DNA of 28,457 bases from JAAZAI01 sp050942875 (GTDB lineage Bacteria > Verrucomicrobiota > Kiritimatiellia > RFP12 > UBA3636). Shown here piece after piece: positions 7,129 through 15,025 of the stretch (position 1 is the first letter of the stretch; each line of letters starts with the position of its first letter). Where the stretch lies: positions 1 to 28,457 of the forward strand of contig JBMNOD010000039.1 in assembly GCA_050942875.1 (NCBI GenBank), written 5' to 3'. The translations under genes and the position numbers were made by a program. The notes beneath the pieces were generated by a model. The model was not told the DNA's origin. It did no database searches and worked only from the letters and a program-made list of their open reading frames with translations.

Positions 7129-8580
7129 ATGCGTGTGAAGGACAATGCAAAGCGGGCGCGGCGGCGCAAAACAGCCTGGGTGATCGTCGCTCTTCTTCTT
7201 GTCTTTTTGGTCGGGCGGTTTTTCTACATGCGCGGGGTGGATCGCCATGCGTGGCCGACGCCTGCGCCGGGCGTCGCCTATGATCCGGCGGGCGGTCGTG
7301 GCGACCGATGGGCGGCCTGCGCCACGCCGGAATCGTTTGCGGCGGTCTTGGATGGCTTGCAGCAGCCGGATCAGGATCTTGTGGCGGAGTACCATGCCTA
7401 TCAGGCGGCCGGAATCGAGTCGGGGGCGGCGTATCCGCTGATCGATGCGCGGCTGAAGGAATTCGAGAAGACGCGCACGGCGTTTGCCGAGGTGCTGGGC
7501 TCCGTCGAGGGTCTCGACCCTTCGGCGGGGTCGGTGGCCTACAACACCGTTGCCGGGCTGAACAATGAAATCACCTTGCTGGGCTGCTACGTCGCCGCCG
7601 ATTTGCTCCGGCAGAACCCGACGAACGCCGCCGCCGCCGAGATTCGCTACAACCTGCTTCGGCAGTCGCTCAAGCTGACGTTGGGGGGCGGCATGATCGG
7701 CCGTGCGGCGGCGCTCAACAGTGCGATGCTCGTCGTCCGCGAGCAGATCATGGCGCCGGTCGCCTGGTCGAACCGCACGGATTGCGTGGCGCAAATCGCC
7801 CGTCTGCGGGCGCTGGAGCAGCAGGTCGGCGATGTGGATGCGGCGCTTTTCGCCGACTGGGTGTCGATCCGCCAGTCCATCGTCGCGATGTACGCCCAGA
7901 TGGCGGGGACGAACGCGCCAAACGCCAAGCCCGACCGCCGCGCATCCATGATTTATCGCCTCGGCGGCACGGAGGCGGTCACGCAGGCGAATCTGGACGC
8001 CTTGTTTTCGCGGCTTGTCCATAACGCCGTCGGGCCCTATGCGCCGGATGGCCTGCTCGTCGGGCTCCCGGAATGGTGTCGCGGGACTTCGCGACCGCCT
8101 TGGACGCGCGATCCCGTTGGGGCGGCCGTTGCGTCGGCGTACTTGAAGACCGCCGCGCTGGGGTATGTCGCCGGCCCCGGGTTGCTGCTGGAGCTGCGCG
8201 TGGCGCGCATCGACACCGCGCTTCAGTGGGTTCGGCAGACCACCGGCGCCTTTCCCGACTCGCTCGACGCGTTGCTCGCCACCGGGCTGCTGGAGGCGGG
8301 GGATCTCGTCGATCCGTTTGCGAAGGATGCCGCGACGCGGCTGGTCTATGCGCGCGATGGCGACGGGTGGCGGCTCCACAGCGTGGGGATCGACCAGGAG
8401 GATGGCGGCGGGCTGGTGGACGCCTATCGCTCGGCGGGCTCCCGGCAGAAGCGGGGTGCCTCGGATTTTGTCTTCATTTCTCGCGAACGCGAGACGCGGC
8501 TGGCTGCGCAGCCCGCCGCGAAACCCGCCGCGCAGCCTGCGGCGGCTCCGCCGTCAGCATCAGAAGAAGGAGGGAATTAG
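7129..8580 (+). CDS. Membrane-anchored protein of unknown function
   Basis: 483 residues from the ATG at 7129, which has AAAAGGA 8 nt upstream; an in-frame TTG at 7111 lies over this RBS and is less likely. After a basic N-terminus (KDNAKRARRRK) comes one hydrophobic helix (about 16-35), so the protein is probably anchored with its bulk in the periplasm. The body is Ala-rich and helical. Near the C-terminus the order QTTGAFPDSLDALL, DLVDPFAKD, RLVYARDGDGWRLHSVGID resembles the tail seen in pseudopilin-like and other large PVC membrane proteins (pattern: proline-aspartate-SL, DPF, Y-x-x-DGDG-x-x-L-x-SVG). It ends in an Ala/Pro-rich tail. It heads the operon, 2 nt before coaX. The role is unknown. 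Confidence 0.8.
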   Translation: MRVKDNAKRARRRKTAWVIVALLLVFLVGRFFYMRGVDRHAWPTPAPGVAYDPAGGRGDRWAACATPESFAAVLDGLQQPDQDLVAEYHAYQAAGIESGAAYPLIDARLKEFEKTRTAFAEVLGSVEGLDPSAGSVAYNTVAGLNNEITLLGCYVAADLLRQNPTNAAAAEIRYNLLRQSLKLTLGGGMIGRAAALNSAMLVVREQIMAPVAWSNRTDCVAQIARLRALEQQVGDVDAALFADWVSIRQSIVAMYAQMAGTNAPNAKPDRRASMIYRLGGTEAVTQANLDALFSRLVHNAVGPYAPDGLLVGLPEWCRGTSRPPWTRDPVGAAVASAYLKTAALGYVAGPGLLLELRVARIDTALQWVRQTTGAFPDSLDALLATGLLEAGDLVDPFAKDAATRLVYARDGDGWRLHSVGIDQEDGGGLVDAYRSAGSRQKRGASDFVFISRERETRLAAQPAAKPAAQPAAAPPSASEEGGN

Positions 8581-8582
8581 CC

Positions 8583-9362
8583 ATGGCTTGCATCGTCATT
8601 GACACCGGCAACACCTCGACCAGCATCGGACGCTGGGAGGACGGGCGCGTTTCCTGCATCGCCGCGCTGGACGGCGGCGTCAAGGATCCCATCGCGGTCG
8701 AGAAGGCGCTTCTCGCCGCCGGCGCCGAGACGGCGGACAGCGCCATCCTCGCTTCCGTCGTGCCGGCGCAGAACCCGCAATGGGCGTGGATGCTGAAGCG
8801 CGTTTTCGGCATCGAGCTGGAGATTCTTTCCTGCCATTCCCCGATGCCGATCGGCATCGACTATCCGCATCCGAGCCAGATCGGCGCGGATCGCCTGGCC
8901 GATGCCGCCGGGGCGTTTGCGCGTCACGGGGCGCCGGTGATGGTGGCCGACTTCGGCACGGCGCTGACTTTCGACGTCGTCAATCCAGACGGCAATTACG
9001 TCGGCGGCGTCATTGCGCCGGGGCTGCCGTTGATGACCGGCTATCTTTACGAGAAGACCGCGCAGCTTCCCCGGGTCGATCTTGGCGGCGACATGCCGCT
9101 TCGCGGCGATTCGACCGAGAATGCGATGAAGCTTGGCGCGAAGCTCGGCCATCGCGGCATGGTGCGCGAGATTGCGGGATACATCCGCGAATCCATCGGG
9201 GCGGACACCGTGCTCTGCGCCACGGGAGGCTATGCCGCCTGGGCGCTGGAAGGGCTGGATATTCCGTGCAGCATCGAGCCGGATTTGACGCTTTTCGGAC
9301 TCGGGACGATTCATGATTTTGCGACGATTCATGATTTTGCTTCGCGAGGAGAGGAGACATGA
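8583..9362 (+). CDS. coaX: Type III pantothenate kinase
   Basis: 259 residues. Phosphorylates pantothenate with ATP, the first step of coenzyme A synthesis, in the cytoplasm. ASKHA-fold motifs are in place: phosphate-binding DTGNTST (7-13), the type III signature GADRLADAAGAF (101-112), the second phosphate loop DFGTALTFDVV (123-133), GGVIAPGL, and a C-terminal ATGGYA. The ATG at 8583 follows AAGGAGG. The frame is open further upstream, but that region is the previous gene. The C-terminus is odd: an 18-bp tandem duplication (9305-9322 and 9323-9340) adds a second TIHDFA, giving TIHDFATIHDFASRGEET. The stop overlaps the next ATG by 4 nt (ATGA), which suggests translational coupling with the methyltransferase. 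Confidence 0.93.
   Translation: MACIVIDTGNTSTSIGRWEDGRVSCIAALDGGVKDPIAVEKALLAAGAETADSAILASVVPAQNPQWAWMLKRVFGIELEILSCHSPMPIGIDYPHPSQIGADRLADAAGAFARHGAPVMVADFGTALTFDVVNPDGNYVGGVIAPGLPLMTGYLYEKTAQLPRVDLGGDMPLRGDSTENAMKLGAKLGHRGMVREIAGYIRESIGADTVLCATGGYAAWALEGLDIPCSIEPDLTLFGLGTIHDFATIHDFASRGEET
9305..9340 (+). repeat. 18-bp tandem duplication inside the end of coaX
   Basis: GACGATTCATGATTTTGC is present twice in a row, in frame, and repeats the residues TIHDFA at the C-terminus of CoaX, just before the methyltransferase start. Confidence 0.95.
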
Positions 9363-10483
9363 AGGCGAGGGAGAAGGCAAAGGCTCTTCGTGCGATTTCC
9401 CTTTTTTCCGGCGCGGGCGGAATGGACATTGGAGTCCGCCAGGCGGGGTTTCAAATTGAGGCCTGCGTCGAGATGGATCGATACGCATGCGAGACACTGC
9501 GTGCCAATATCGAGGCCGACGGCTCTAAAACTCGTGTTTACGAGGTGGACATTCGGACACTGGAACCGGAGGCTCTGGCGAATGAGATCGACCTGCATCC
9601 TGGCGAATTGTCCCTGCTTTTTGGCGGTCCTCCGTGCCAGTCTTTTTCGTTCGCGGGGAAGCAATTGGCCTTGGCGGACGATCGAGGGCCGTTTTTGTTC
9701 GAGATCATACGTTTTGCAGAATATTTTCAGCCATGCATGATTCTGCTTGAACAAGTAAAGGGGCTGCTTTCCGCAAGAGACGCCCATGGAAGGAAAGGCG
9801 GCGTTTTCGAAGAATTTGTCGACCGTTTGGAGTCAATAGGGTACATCCCCAAGTGGCGTGTCATTTTAGCCGCGAACCATGGCGTACCGCAATTGCGCGA
9901 AAGGCTTTTCGTAGTGGCGACACGGGGGAGAAATCATTTTGAGTTTCCTGCTCCAACCCATGCGGAGCCGAAAGAAGCCAACGGACTTTTCCCATTGCTT
10001 CCCTATAGAACCGTTGGCGAGGCGATTTCTGGATTGGGCATTCCAGACAGGAAGATCAAAGGAACGACTTTTCATGATCGGCTTGACAGCCATGTGGACG
10101 TTACGCCAAATCGCGATCGAGAGCGTATTGCCCATGTCCCGGAAGGGTCGTATCTTGCCGCGCAAACGATGTTGGGCGAAGACTTGATTTGCGGACTTAC
10201 TCCAAAGGACACGACCAAGTACCTACGCATGCACAGGAAAAACCCGGCAAACACGCTGCGTTGCGGGGAGATTTTCTTTCATCCCACCGAGGATCGTTAT
10301 TTGACCCCCCGTGAATACATGCGGATTCATGGCTATCCAGACGATTATGTTTTGAAGGGGCCTATCCGTTCGCGGACAGGTTCCGTTAAGAATCTCGATC
10401 AACATCGGCAAGTGGCGAATTCCGTTCCGCCTCCGCTTGCTCGCGTGCTGGCTAAACGAATTAAGGACTGTCTCCATGAGTAA
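9359..10483 (+). CDS. DNA cytosine-5 methyltransferase of a type II R-M system
   Basis: 374 residues. Transfers a methyl group from S-adenosylmethionine to C5 of cytosine in a target site, protecting the host from its partner nuclease. The C5 methylase motifs appear in order: I, LFSGAGGMD (15-23); IV, GGPPCQSFS with the catalytic Cys93; VI, LEQVKGL (130-136); VIII, QLRER (178-182). The variable target-recognition region follows, then REYMRIHGYPDDY and the last motif RQVANSVPPPLA. Motif VI is usually ENV; here Asn is replaced by Gln, although the key Glu131 is kept. The start ATG overlaps the coaX stop by 4 nt and the gene overlaps the nuclease by 8 nt. The specificity cannot be read from the sequence, but the partner's family points to a GC-rich, NotI-like site. 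Confidence 0.92.
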   Translation: MKAREKAKALRAISLFSGAGGMDIGVRQAGFQIEACVEMDRYACETLRANIEADGSKTRVYEVDIRTLEPEALANEIDLHPGELSLLFGGPPCQSFSFAGKQLALADDRGPFLFEIIRFAEYFQPCMILLEQVKGLLSARDAHGRKGGVFEEFVDRLESIGYIPKWRVILAANHGVPQLRERLFVVATRGRNHFEFPAPTHAEPKEANGLFPLLPYRTVGEAISGLGIPDRKIKGTTFHDRLDSHVDVTPNRDRERIAHVPEGSYLAAQTMLGEDLICGLTPKDTTKYLRMHRKNPANTLRCGEIFFHPTEDRYLTPREYMRIHGYPDDYVLKGPIRSRTGSVKNLDQHRQVANSVPPPLARVLAKRIKDCLHE

Positions 10484-11615
10484 GATTTTCGAACTGTTCG
10501 GCTATCCCCTTGACAACTGGACGGAAGAAGCCAAGTTGAATTTCTCGAAGGCACATTGCCCATTCATGGACGCTGAGTGCGATGGCGGGGGAAATCGCTA
10601 TCTCTCAAAGATCGATCTTGAGAAACATGTTGGGTTGAAGCCGTTTTTCCCAGGAAAGCGGATTATCCAATCCGGTGTTTGTTCGTTGAGGCCGTCGCCG
10701 CTTGGGCAGCCTTGGCTGGTGTGTCCTCGTCGGCTGTTCGCTTGCAGAGCTGGACAGATGCAGCATCAAAGAGCGGTGCTTGATAAGTTGCTGGAGCTTT
10801 CGGGATCCAGCGCTTCTGAAACGCTTCGAATATGGTCCGAAGTGAAGCTCAAGGCAAAGGTGTCCACGAAAGATGACGAAACAAAGGTGTTTGATTACAC
10901 CTTCGATTACGTCATTGCGGGGAAGCGGCGAATCTCGGCAAAAGAAGGCAGTGCGTTGCTTGGCGAGTCTGAAGCAAAGGTTGTGCAAAAGGCCAAGGAG
11001 AATGGCTATACCTGTTCGAGACGCGGGAAGGAGACTTGGATTGAGGATTTTCCTTCGGATCCCGTGGTCATCGTCGAAGTGATGACGTCCAGCACTTCAG
11101 GGGGGGACAAGGAAAAGCGAACGCAAATCGCAATGGCGGTTGAAGACGCTGTGAAAAACGGCATGAATCATGAAGGCCCCGACATCAATTACCGTCAAGT
11201 TTGGGCGCGGATGGTCAGCCAGCTTTTTGTCAAGTCTCAGATCGGGATGGCTTGGGGAGGCAAGACCATTTGGATACTGCAAGACGTGTTGGCTGATTAC
11301 ATCTCGAAAACGACAGCTTTGGATTTGAACAAGTACCTGTCTCAATATGTGGATGAAGTCAACATGCTTGTGTTTGGATACGGGGACAAGGCGTTCCCTG
11401 ACAAGCGTCCGGAAGGTGTGATCGAGCTAGGGGATTCCAGGTTTTTCTCGGGTCCGATCTCAACCGGGGGAGCAGAAGCTTCCGGTTTCATTGACATTGT
11501 CAAGCTTGGTGCGCCTCCTCCAAAGAATCTGTTGTGGCGTACACTTCTCTTCAAGAAACCGCGAATGACGGTCGAAAGAAGTAATGGGAAGGAAAATGAA
11601 AATGAAATGGTTTGA
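10476..11615 (+). CDS. NotI-family type II restriction endonuclease
   Basis: 379 residues from the ATG at 10476, close to the 383 of NotI. The N-terminal third shows the spaced cysteines expected of the iron-binding fold of this family: Cys28 in HCPFMDAECDGGGN, Cys35, Cys69 in SGVCSL, and Cys83 and Cys90 in LVCPRRLFAC. A PD-(D/E)xK-type core is likely around Asp140/Asp144 (KVFDYTFDYVIAG) and Glu201 (PVVIVEVMTSS). The assignment rests on these N-terminal features and on the adjacent C5 methylase; I could not align it to NotI itself, so cut site and exact catalytic residues are open. The gene overlaps the methylase by 8 nt and the following peptidase by 14 nt. Cys and Lys are more frequent and GC lower than in flanking genes, consistent with transfer. 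Confidence 0.75.
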   Translation: MSKIFELFGYPLDNWTEEAKLNFSKAHCPFMDAECDGGGNRYLSKIDLEKHVGLKPFFPGKRIIQSGVCSLRPSPLGQPWLVCPRRLFACRAGQMQHQRAVLDKLLELSGSSASETLRIWSEVKLKAKVSTKDDETKVFDYTFDYVIAGKRRISAKEGSALLGESEAKVVQKAKENGYTCSRRGKETWIEDFPSDPVVIVEVMTSSTSGGDKEKRTQIAMAVEDAVKNGMNHEGPDINYRQVWARMVSQLFVKSQIGMAWGGKTIWILQDVLADYISKTTALDLNKYLSQYVDEVNMLVFGYGDKAFPDKRPEGVIELGDSRFFSGPISTGGAEASGFIDIVKLGAPPPKNLLWRTLLFKKPRMTVERSNGKENENEMV

Positions 11616-12954
11616 AGCGAATCGCGAAAAATGGTACGAATTTTTGCGGTTTCCGTCGGTTGGAACCGATCCGAAGCACTTGCCCGACTGCAAGGGTTGC
11701 GCGGAATGGCTGCGCGAGGAGCTTGTCGCGCTCGGGTTCACGGTCGAGCTGCTGGGGGATTCGGAGGTTCCGCCCATCGTCCATGCGACGTGGAAGAGTC
11801 CGAACCCTGCCGCGAAGACGGTTTTGTTCTACGGGCATTACGACGTCCAGCCGGCCGATCCGATCGAATTGTGGGAAACGGGGCCTTGGGAGCCGACGCT
11901 GCGCGGCGATCGGGTCTATGCGCGTGGTGCGCAGGACAACAAGGGGCAGATTTGGTGGACTTTGCAGGGCATTCGCGCCGCCCTCGAATCCGGGGAGCCG
12001 TTGCCAAATCTCTTGATCGTTCTCGAAGGGCAGGAGGAGAGCGGCTCGTCTTTCCTTCTTGAGGTCGTCGCCGCCGAGCCGGCGCGTTTCAAGGCCGATG
12101 TGCTGATGGTTGCAGACACCGGGATGGCGTCGGATGGACGTCCGGCCATTACGGGTGGATTGCGCGGGGTGAGCAGCATTTCCTTTCGGCTTCATGGGCC
12201 GCGTCGCGATCTGCATTCCGGCGGACACGGGGGGCTGGCGCTGAACCCTGTCACGGAGCTGGCTTCCATTGTCGCCTCCTTGCATCATGAGGATGGTTCG
12301 ATCGCCGTGGAGGGATTCACCGACGGCATGCGCGAGCCGACGGCGGAGGAAATCGCCTTGGTGATGGAAGACCCCATTGACGTTGTGGCCTACCAGCGCG
12401 AGACGGGCGTGCCGCCGGTGGGCGGTCCGCAGGGGGTCGCGCCCGAGATTCGCGGGCGGCTCCTGCCGACGATCGAGGTCAATGGGTTTCACGGCGGCTA
12501 TGCCGGGGAGGGTGGCAAGACGATCATCCCCGCCTGGGCCGAGGTGAAGCTCTCGATGCGCACGGTGCCGGGGCAGACGCCAGCGAGTTGTGTCGCCGCG
12601 TTGCGGCGACATTTTGAAGCGCGTGTGAAACCCGGCTTGCGACTTGAACTGGTCTTTTTGGAGCCGGGAACCGAGGCGCTTCGCGTGTCGCTTGATTCGC
12701 CGGCGATTGCGCTTGCCCGTCAATTGCTGGGCGAAATCGATCCCCGTGGGGCTATTGTGCGCTATGGGGGAGCATCAATCCATGTGATCGGCGCGTTGGC
12801 TGCGGCGGCAGGTGCGGATCCGCTGCTTGTGGGCTTCGGACTTGAGCAGGATCGCATCCATGCGCCCAACGAATCGTTTTCGCTTTCACAGGCCGAAGCG
12901 TGCTACACGTATGCCGTGGCATTTCTCAAGGCGATGGGAGACGCGGCGAAGTGA
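11602..12954 (+). CDS. M20 family metallopeptidase (dipeptidase-like)
   Basis: 450 residues. A zinc-dependent cytosolic exopeptidase that probably cleaves dipeptides or small amide-linked substrates. The M20 metal and catalytic residues are all visible: YGHYDVQP (His79, Asp81), ARGAQDNKG (bridging Asp112), LEGQEESGS (catalytic and metal Glu145/146), an Asp in MVADTG, His in RRDLHSGGHGG from the dimerisation lid, and the C-terminal His in DRIHAPNE. Three in-frame ATGs lie close together (11584, 11596, 11602). I chose 11602 because GGAAGGA (11587-11593) is then 8 nt upstream. The start lies inside the end of the nuclease gene and the stop overlaps the next GTG by 4 nt. Confidence 0.9.
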   Translation: MKWFEANREKWYEFLRFPSVGTDPKHLPDCKGCAEWLREELVALGFTVELLGDSEVPPIVHATWKSPNPAAKTVLFYGHYDVQPADPIELWETGPWEPTLRGDRVYARGAQDNKGQIWWTLQGIRAALESGEPLPNLLIVLEGQEESGSSFLLEVVAAEPARFKADVLMVADTGMASDGRPAITGGLRGVSSISFRLHGPRRDLHSGGHGGLALNPVTELASIVASLHHEDGSIAVEGFTDGMREPTAEEIALVMEDPIDVVAYQRETGVPPVGGPQGVAPEIRGRLLPTIEVNGFHGGYAGEGGKTIIPAWAEVKLSMRTVPGQTPASCVAALRRHFEARVKPGLRLELVFLEPGTEALRVSLDSPAIALARQLLGEIDPRGAIVRYGGASIHVIGALAAAAGADPLLVGFGLEQDRIHAPNESFSLSQAEACYTYAVAFLKAMGDAAK

Positions 12955-13823
12955 GCCATGAGAGCTTCATCTATCGGGGGCTTCGTCCTGATCGAAAGCC
13001 GTCGCGCCGTTGGACGAGCTGGCACAACCACACGGGCTGCCATCCGCGATTTTCGCTTTGCCCCACGCCGGGGCTTTCCATCGCGCGGTATCGCGCGGCG
13101 CTGGAGCGCGAGCCCGAGGCCTGGGCGGGCTTTGCGATTACAGACCATGCGTTTTCCATCGCCATCCCCGATCCGGTGCTGGCCTGGCCGCACGCCTGGT
13201 ATGACGACCGTTCGATTCTCGACCGTTTTGCGGCTTCGGGCGAGACGGCTCGCCGGGTTGAAGCGTATCGTGAATTTGGGCGGAGCTTTCGAGATGGCGA
13301 GCGCTTTTTCTGGGGAATGGAGGTCGAGACGGATCGCGAGGGGCGGCCGGCGTTGCCTGAATCCGTGCTTGATGGCATGGACATCGTGATCGCCGTCATC
13401 CACCACAACCCCGGGGAGCCGGAGAAGTGGGTGGAGCGCCATTTCGAGCAGGTTGATCGAATTCTGAATCTGCCAGCCGACATTGTTGGCCATCCGCTGC
13501 GCCATCTGCGGGCGCATTCCACGCCTGAGAAGCCGCTGCCGGCGGAGCTGATCGACGAGACGCTCGACCGGCTGCATCGCGGTGGCCTGGGGATCGAAAT
13601 CAATGCGCACGTTCCGCAGTTGCAGGATGACGTTCCGCTGTTGCGCGGCGCCGCCGCCCGCGGGATGGTCGTGGCGTTTTCGCTCGATTTGCACTATCCC
13701 GAGGAGTTTGGAAACTGGCGTTATTTCGAGGATGTCGTTGAGCTTTCCGGTGTGGATTACGACACGCTCAATCTCTACGATCCATCGAAACACGGAAAGC
13801 GGCGAAAGGAGTCGGGCCGGTGA
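12951..13823 (+). CDS. PHP-domain metal-dependent phosphoesterase
   Basis: 290 residues. The start is GTG at 12951, overlapping the previous stop (GTGA). PHP-domain ligands can be followed along the chain: WHNHTGCH (His25, His27), ITDHAF, a Glu in WGMEVET, IAVIHHNP, IVGHPLRHLR, IEINAHV and a final SLDLHYPEEFG. Members include histidinol phosphatases and nucleases. Nothing here singles out histidinol phosphate, and no other histidine genes are near, so the substrate is not assigned. The tail is basic (HGKRRKESGR). It is coupled by a 4-nt overlap to dxr. Confidence 0.8.
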   Translation: MSHESFIYRGLRPDRKPSRRWTSWHNHTGCHPRFSLCPTPGLSIARYRAALEREPEAWAGFAITDHAFSIAIPDPVLAWPHAWYDDRSILDRFAASGETARRVEAYREFGRSFRDGERFFWGMEVETDREGRPALPESVLDGMDIVIAVIHHNPGEPEKWVERHFEQVDRILNLPADIVGHPLRHLRAHSTPEKPLPAELIDETLDRLHRGGLGIEINAHVPQLQDDVPLLRGAAARGMVVAFSLDLHYPEEFGNWRYFEDVVELSGVDYDTLNLYDPSKHGKRRKESGR

Positions 13824-15025
13824 AGAACATCGTCATACTGGGCAGCACGGGGTCGATTGGACGCAACGCGCTGAAGATCGTCGAATCGTTGCCGGGCCGC
13901 TTCAACGTGGTCGGCGCGGCGGCGGCGTCGAGCGCCGATTTGCTACTTGAGCAAGCGGCCGAATTCCAGATCGGCACGATCGCTTTGCTCGATCCCGAGG
14001 CGGCATCGCGTGCGCGAGATCAAGCGCCGGCTGGCGTGAAGGTGCTCGAGGGCGTTGAAGGTCTCTGCGAGCTTGCCTCGCGCCCGGACGTCGATTTGGT
14101 CGTTTGCGCGATCGTCGGCATGGCGGCGCTCAAGCCCGTCCTGGCGGCGATCGACGCCGGCCACGACGTCGCCATCGCCACCAAGGAGGTGCTCGTTTCC
14201 GCCGGCGAGGTGGTTTGCCGCCGCTGCGAGGAGATGGGTATCAACCTGCTTCCCATCGACAGCGAGCACAGCGCGCTTTTCCAGGCGATCCAGGATTCCG
14301 GACGCATGCCCTGGTGCGTCCGCAACCGCCCCGGCGCGGCGCCGGGGCGTCCGGTCGAGGGGAACGTCCGCCGGCTCATCCTGACGGCGTCGGGCGGCCC
14401 TTTTGCCGGGCGTCCCGAGCTTGATTTTTCGACGGTGACGGTCGAGCAGGCGCTCGACCATCCGCGCTGGAAGATGGGGCCGAAGGTCACCATCGACTCC
14501 GCGACGATGATGAACAAGGGCCTTGAAATCCTGGAGGCGCGCTGGCTCTTCGACATTCCGGTCGACCGCATCGCGGTGCTTGTGCATCCCGAGAGCATCG
14601 TCCATTCGCTGGTGGAGTTCACGGACGGCGCCCAGCTTGCGCAGTTGGGCGTGCCGGACATGCGGCTGCCGATCCAGTACGCCATGACCTGGCCGGAGCG
14701 TGTCGGCAACGACACGCTGCCACGGCTCGATTTGTCGCAGGCCGGCACGCTGCATTTCAGCGAGCCCGATCCGGCGCGCTTCCCGTGCCTGGGGCTCGTC
14801 CGCCGCGCCGCCGCCGCCGGGGGCGTCGCGCCCGCAGCGATGAACGCCGCCAACGAAGTCGCCGTGGCCGCCTTCCTCGAGGGGCGGATGCGCTTGCCGG
14901 GCATTTGGGAGACGGTGGCGGCGGTGCTTGACGAGTGCGCGCCCGTGGCGGGGGCTTTGACGCTCGACGCCATTCTCGAAGCGGATGCGTGGGCGCGCCG
15001 CCGCGCCGAGGAGGTGATTGCATGA
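13820..15025 (+). CDS. dxr: 1-deoxy-D-xylulose 5-phosphate reductoisomerase
   Basis: 401 residues. NADPH-dependent rearrangement and reduction of DXP to 2-C-methyl-D-erythritol 4-phosphate, the committed step of the MEP isoprenoid pathway. Visible motifs: NADPH loop GSTGSIG (8-14), ATKEVLVSAG (120-129), the metal site in PIDSEHSALF (Asp147, Glu149), LTASGGPF, TIDSATMMNKGLEILEA and VHPESIVHSLVEF. The start is GTG at 13820, overlapping the previous stop. A short insertion (CVRNRPGAAPGRPVEG) follows the metal site and is a little longer than usual. The start and stop overlaps place it inside the coupled operon, next to a glycosyltransferase; isoprenoid lipids carry surface sugars, but a direct link is inference. 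Confidence 0.95.
   Translation: MKNIVILGSTGSIGRNALKIVESLPGRFNVVGAAAASSADLLLEQAAEFQIGTIALLDPEAASRARDQAPAGVKVLEGVEGLCELASRPDVDLVVCAIVGMAALKPVLAAIDAGHDVAIATKEVLVSAGEVVCRRCEEMGINLLPIDSEHSALFQAIQDSGRMPWCVRNRPGAAPGRPVEGNVRRLILTASGGPFAGRPELDFSTVTVEQALDHPRWKMGPKVTIDSATMMNKGLEILEARWLFDIPVDRIAVLVHPESIVHSLVEFTDGAQLAQLGVPDMRLPIQYAMTWPERVGNDTLPRLDLSQAGTLHFSEPDPARFPCLGLVRRAAAAGGVAPAAMNAANEVAVAAFLEGRMRLPGIWETVAAVLDECAPVAGALTLDAILEADAWARRRAEEVIA

Noticed and set aside
6901..8379. 492-codon minus-strand frame
   Set aside because: It is antisense to the 7129-8580 gene and runs into the intron-like remnant, with the low-complexity composition of a shadow frame.
12951..13823. Histidinol phosphatase for the PHP gene
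   Set aside because: The PHP ligands alone do not define the substrate, and no other histidine genes are present.
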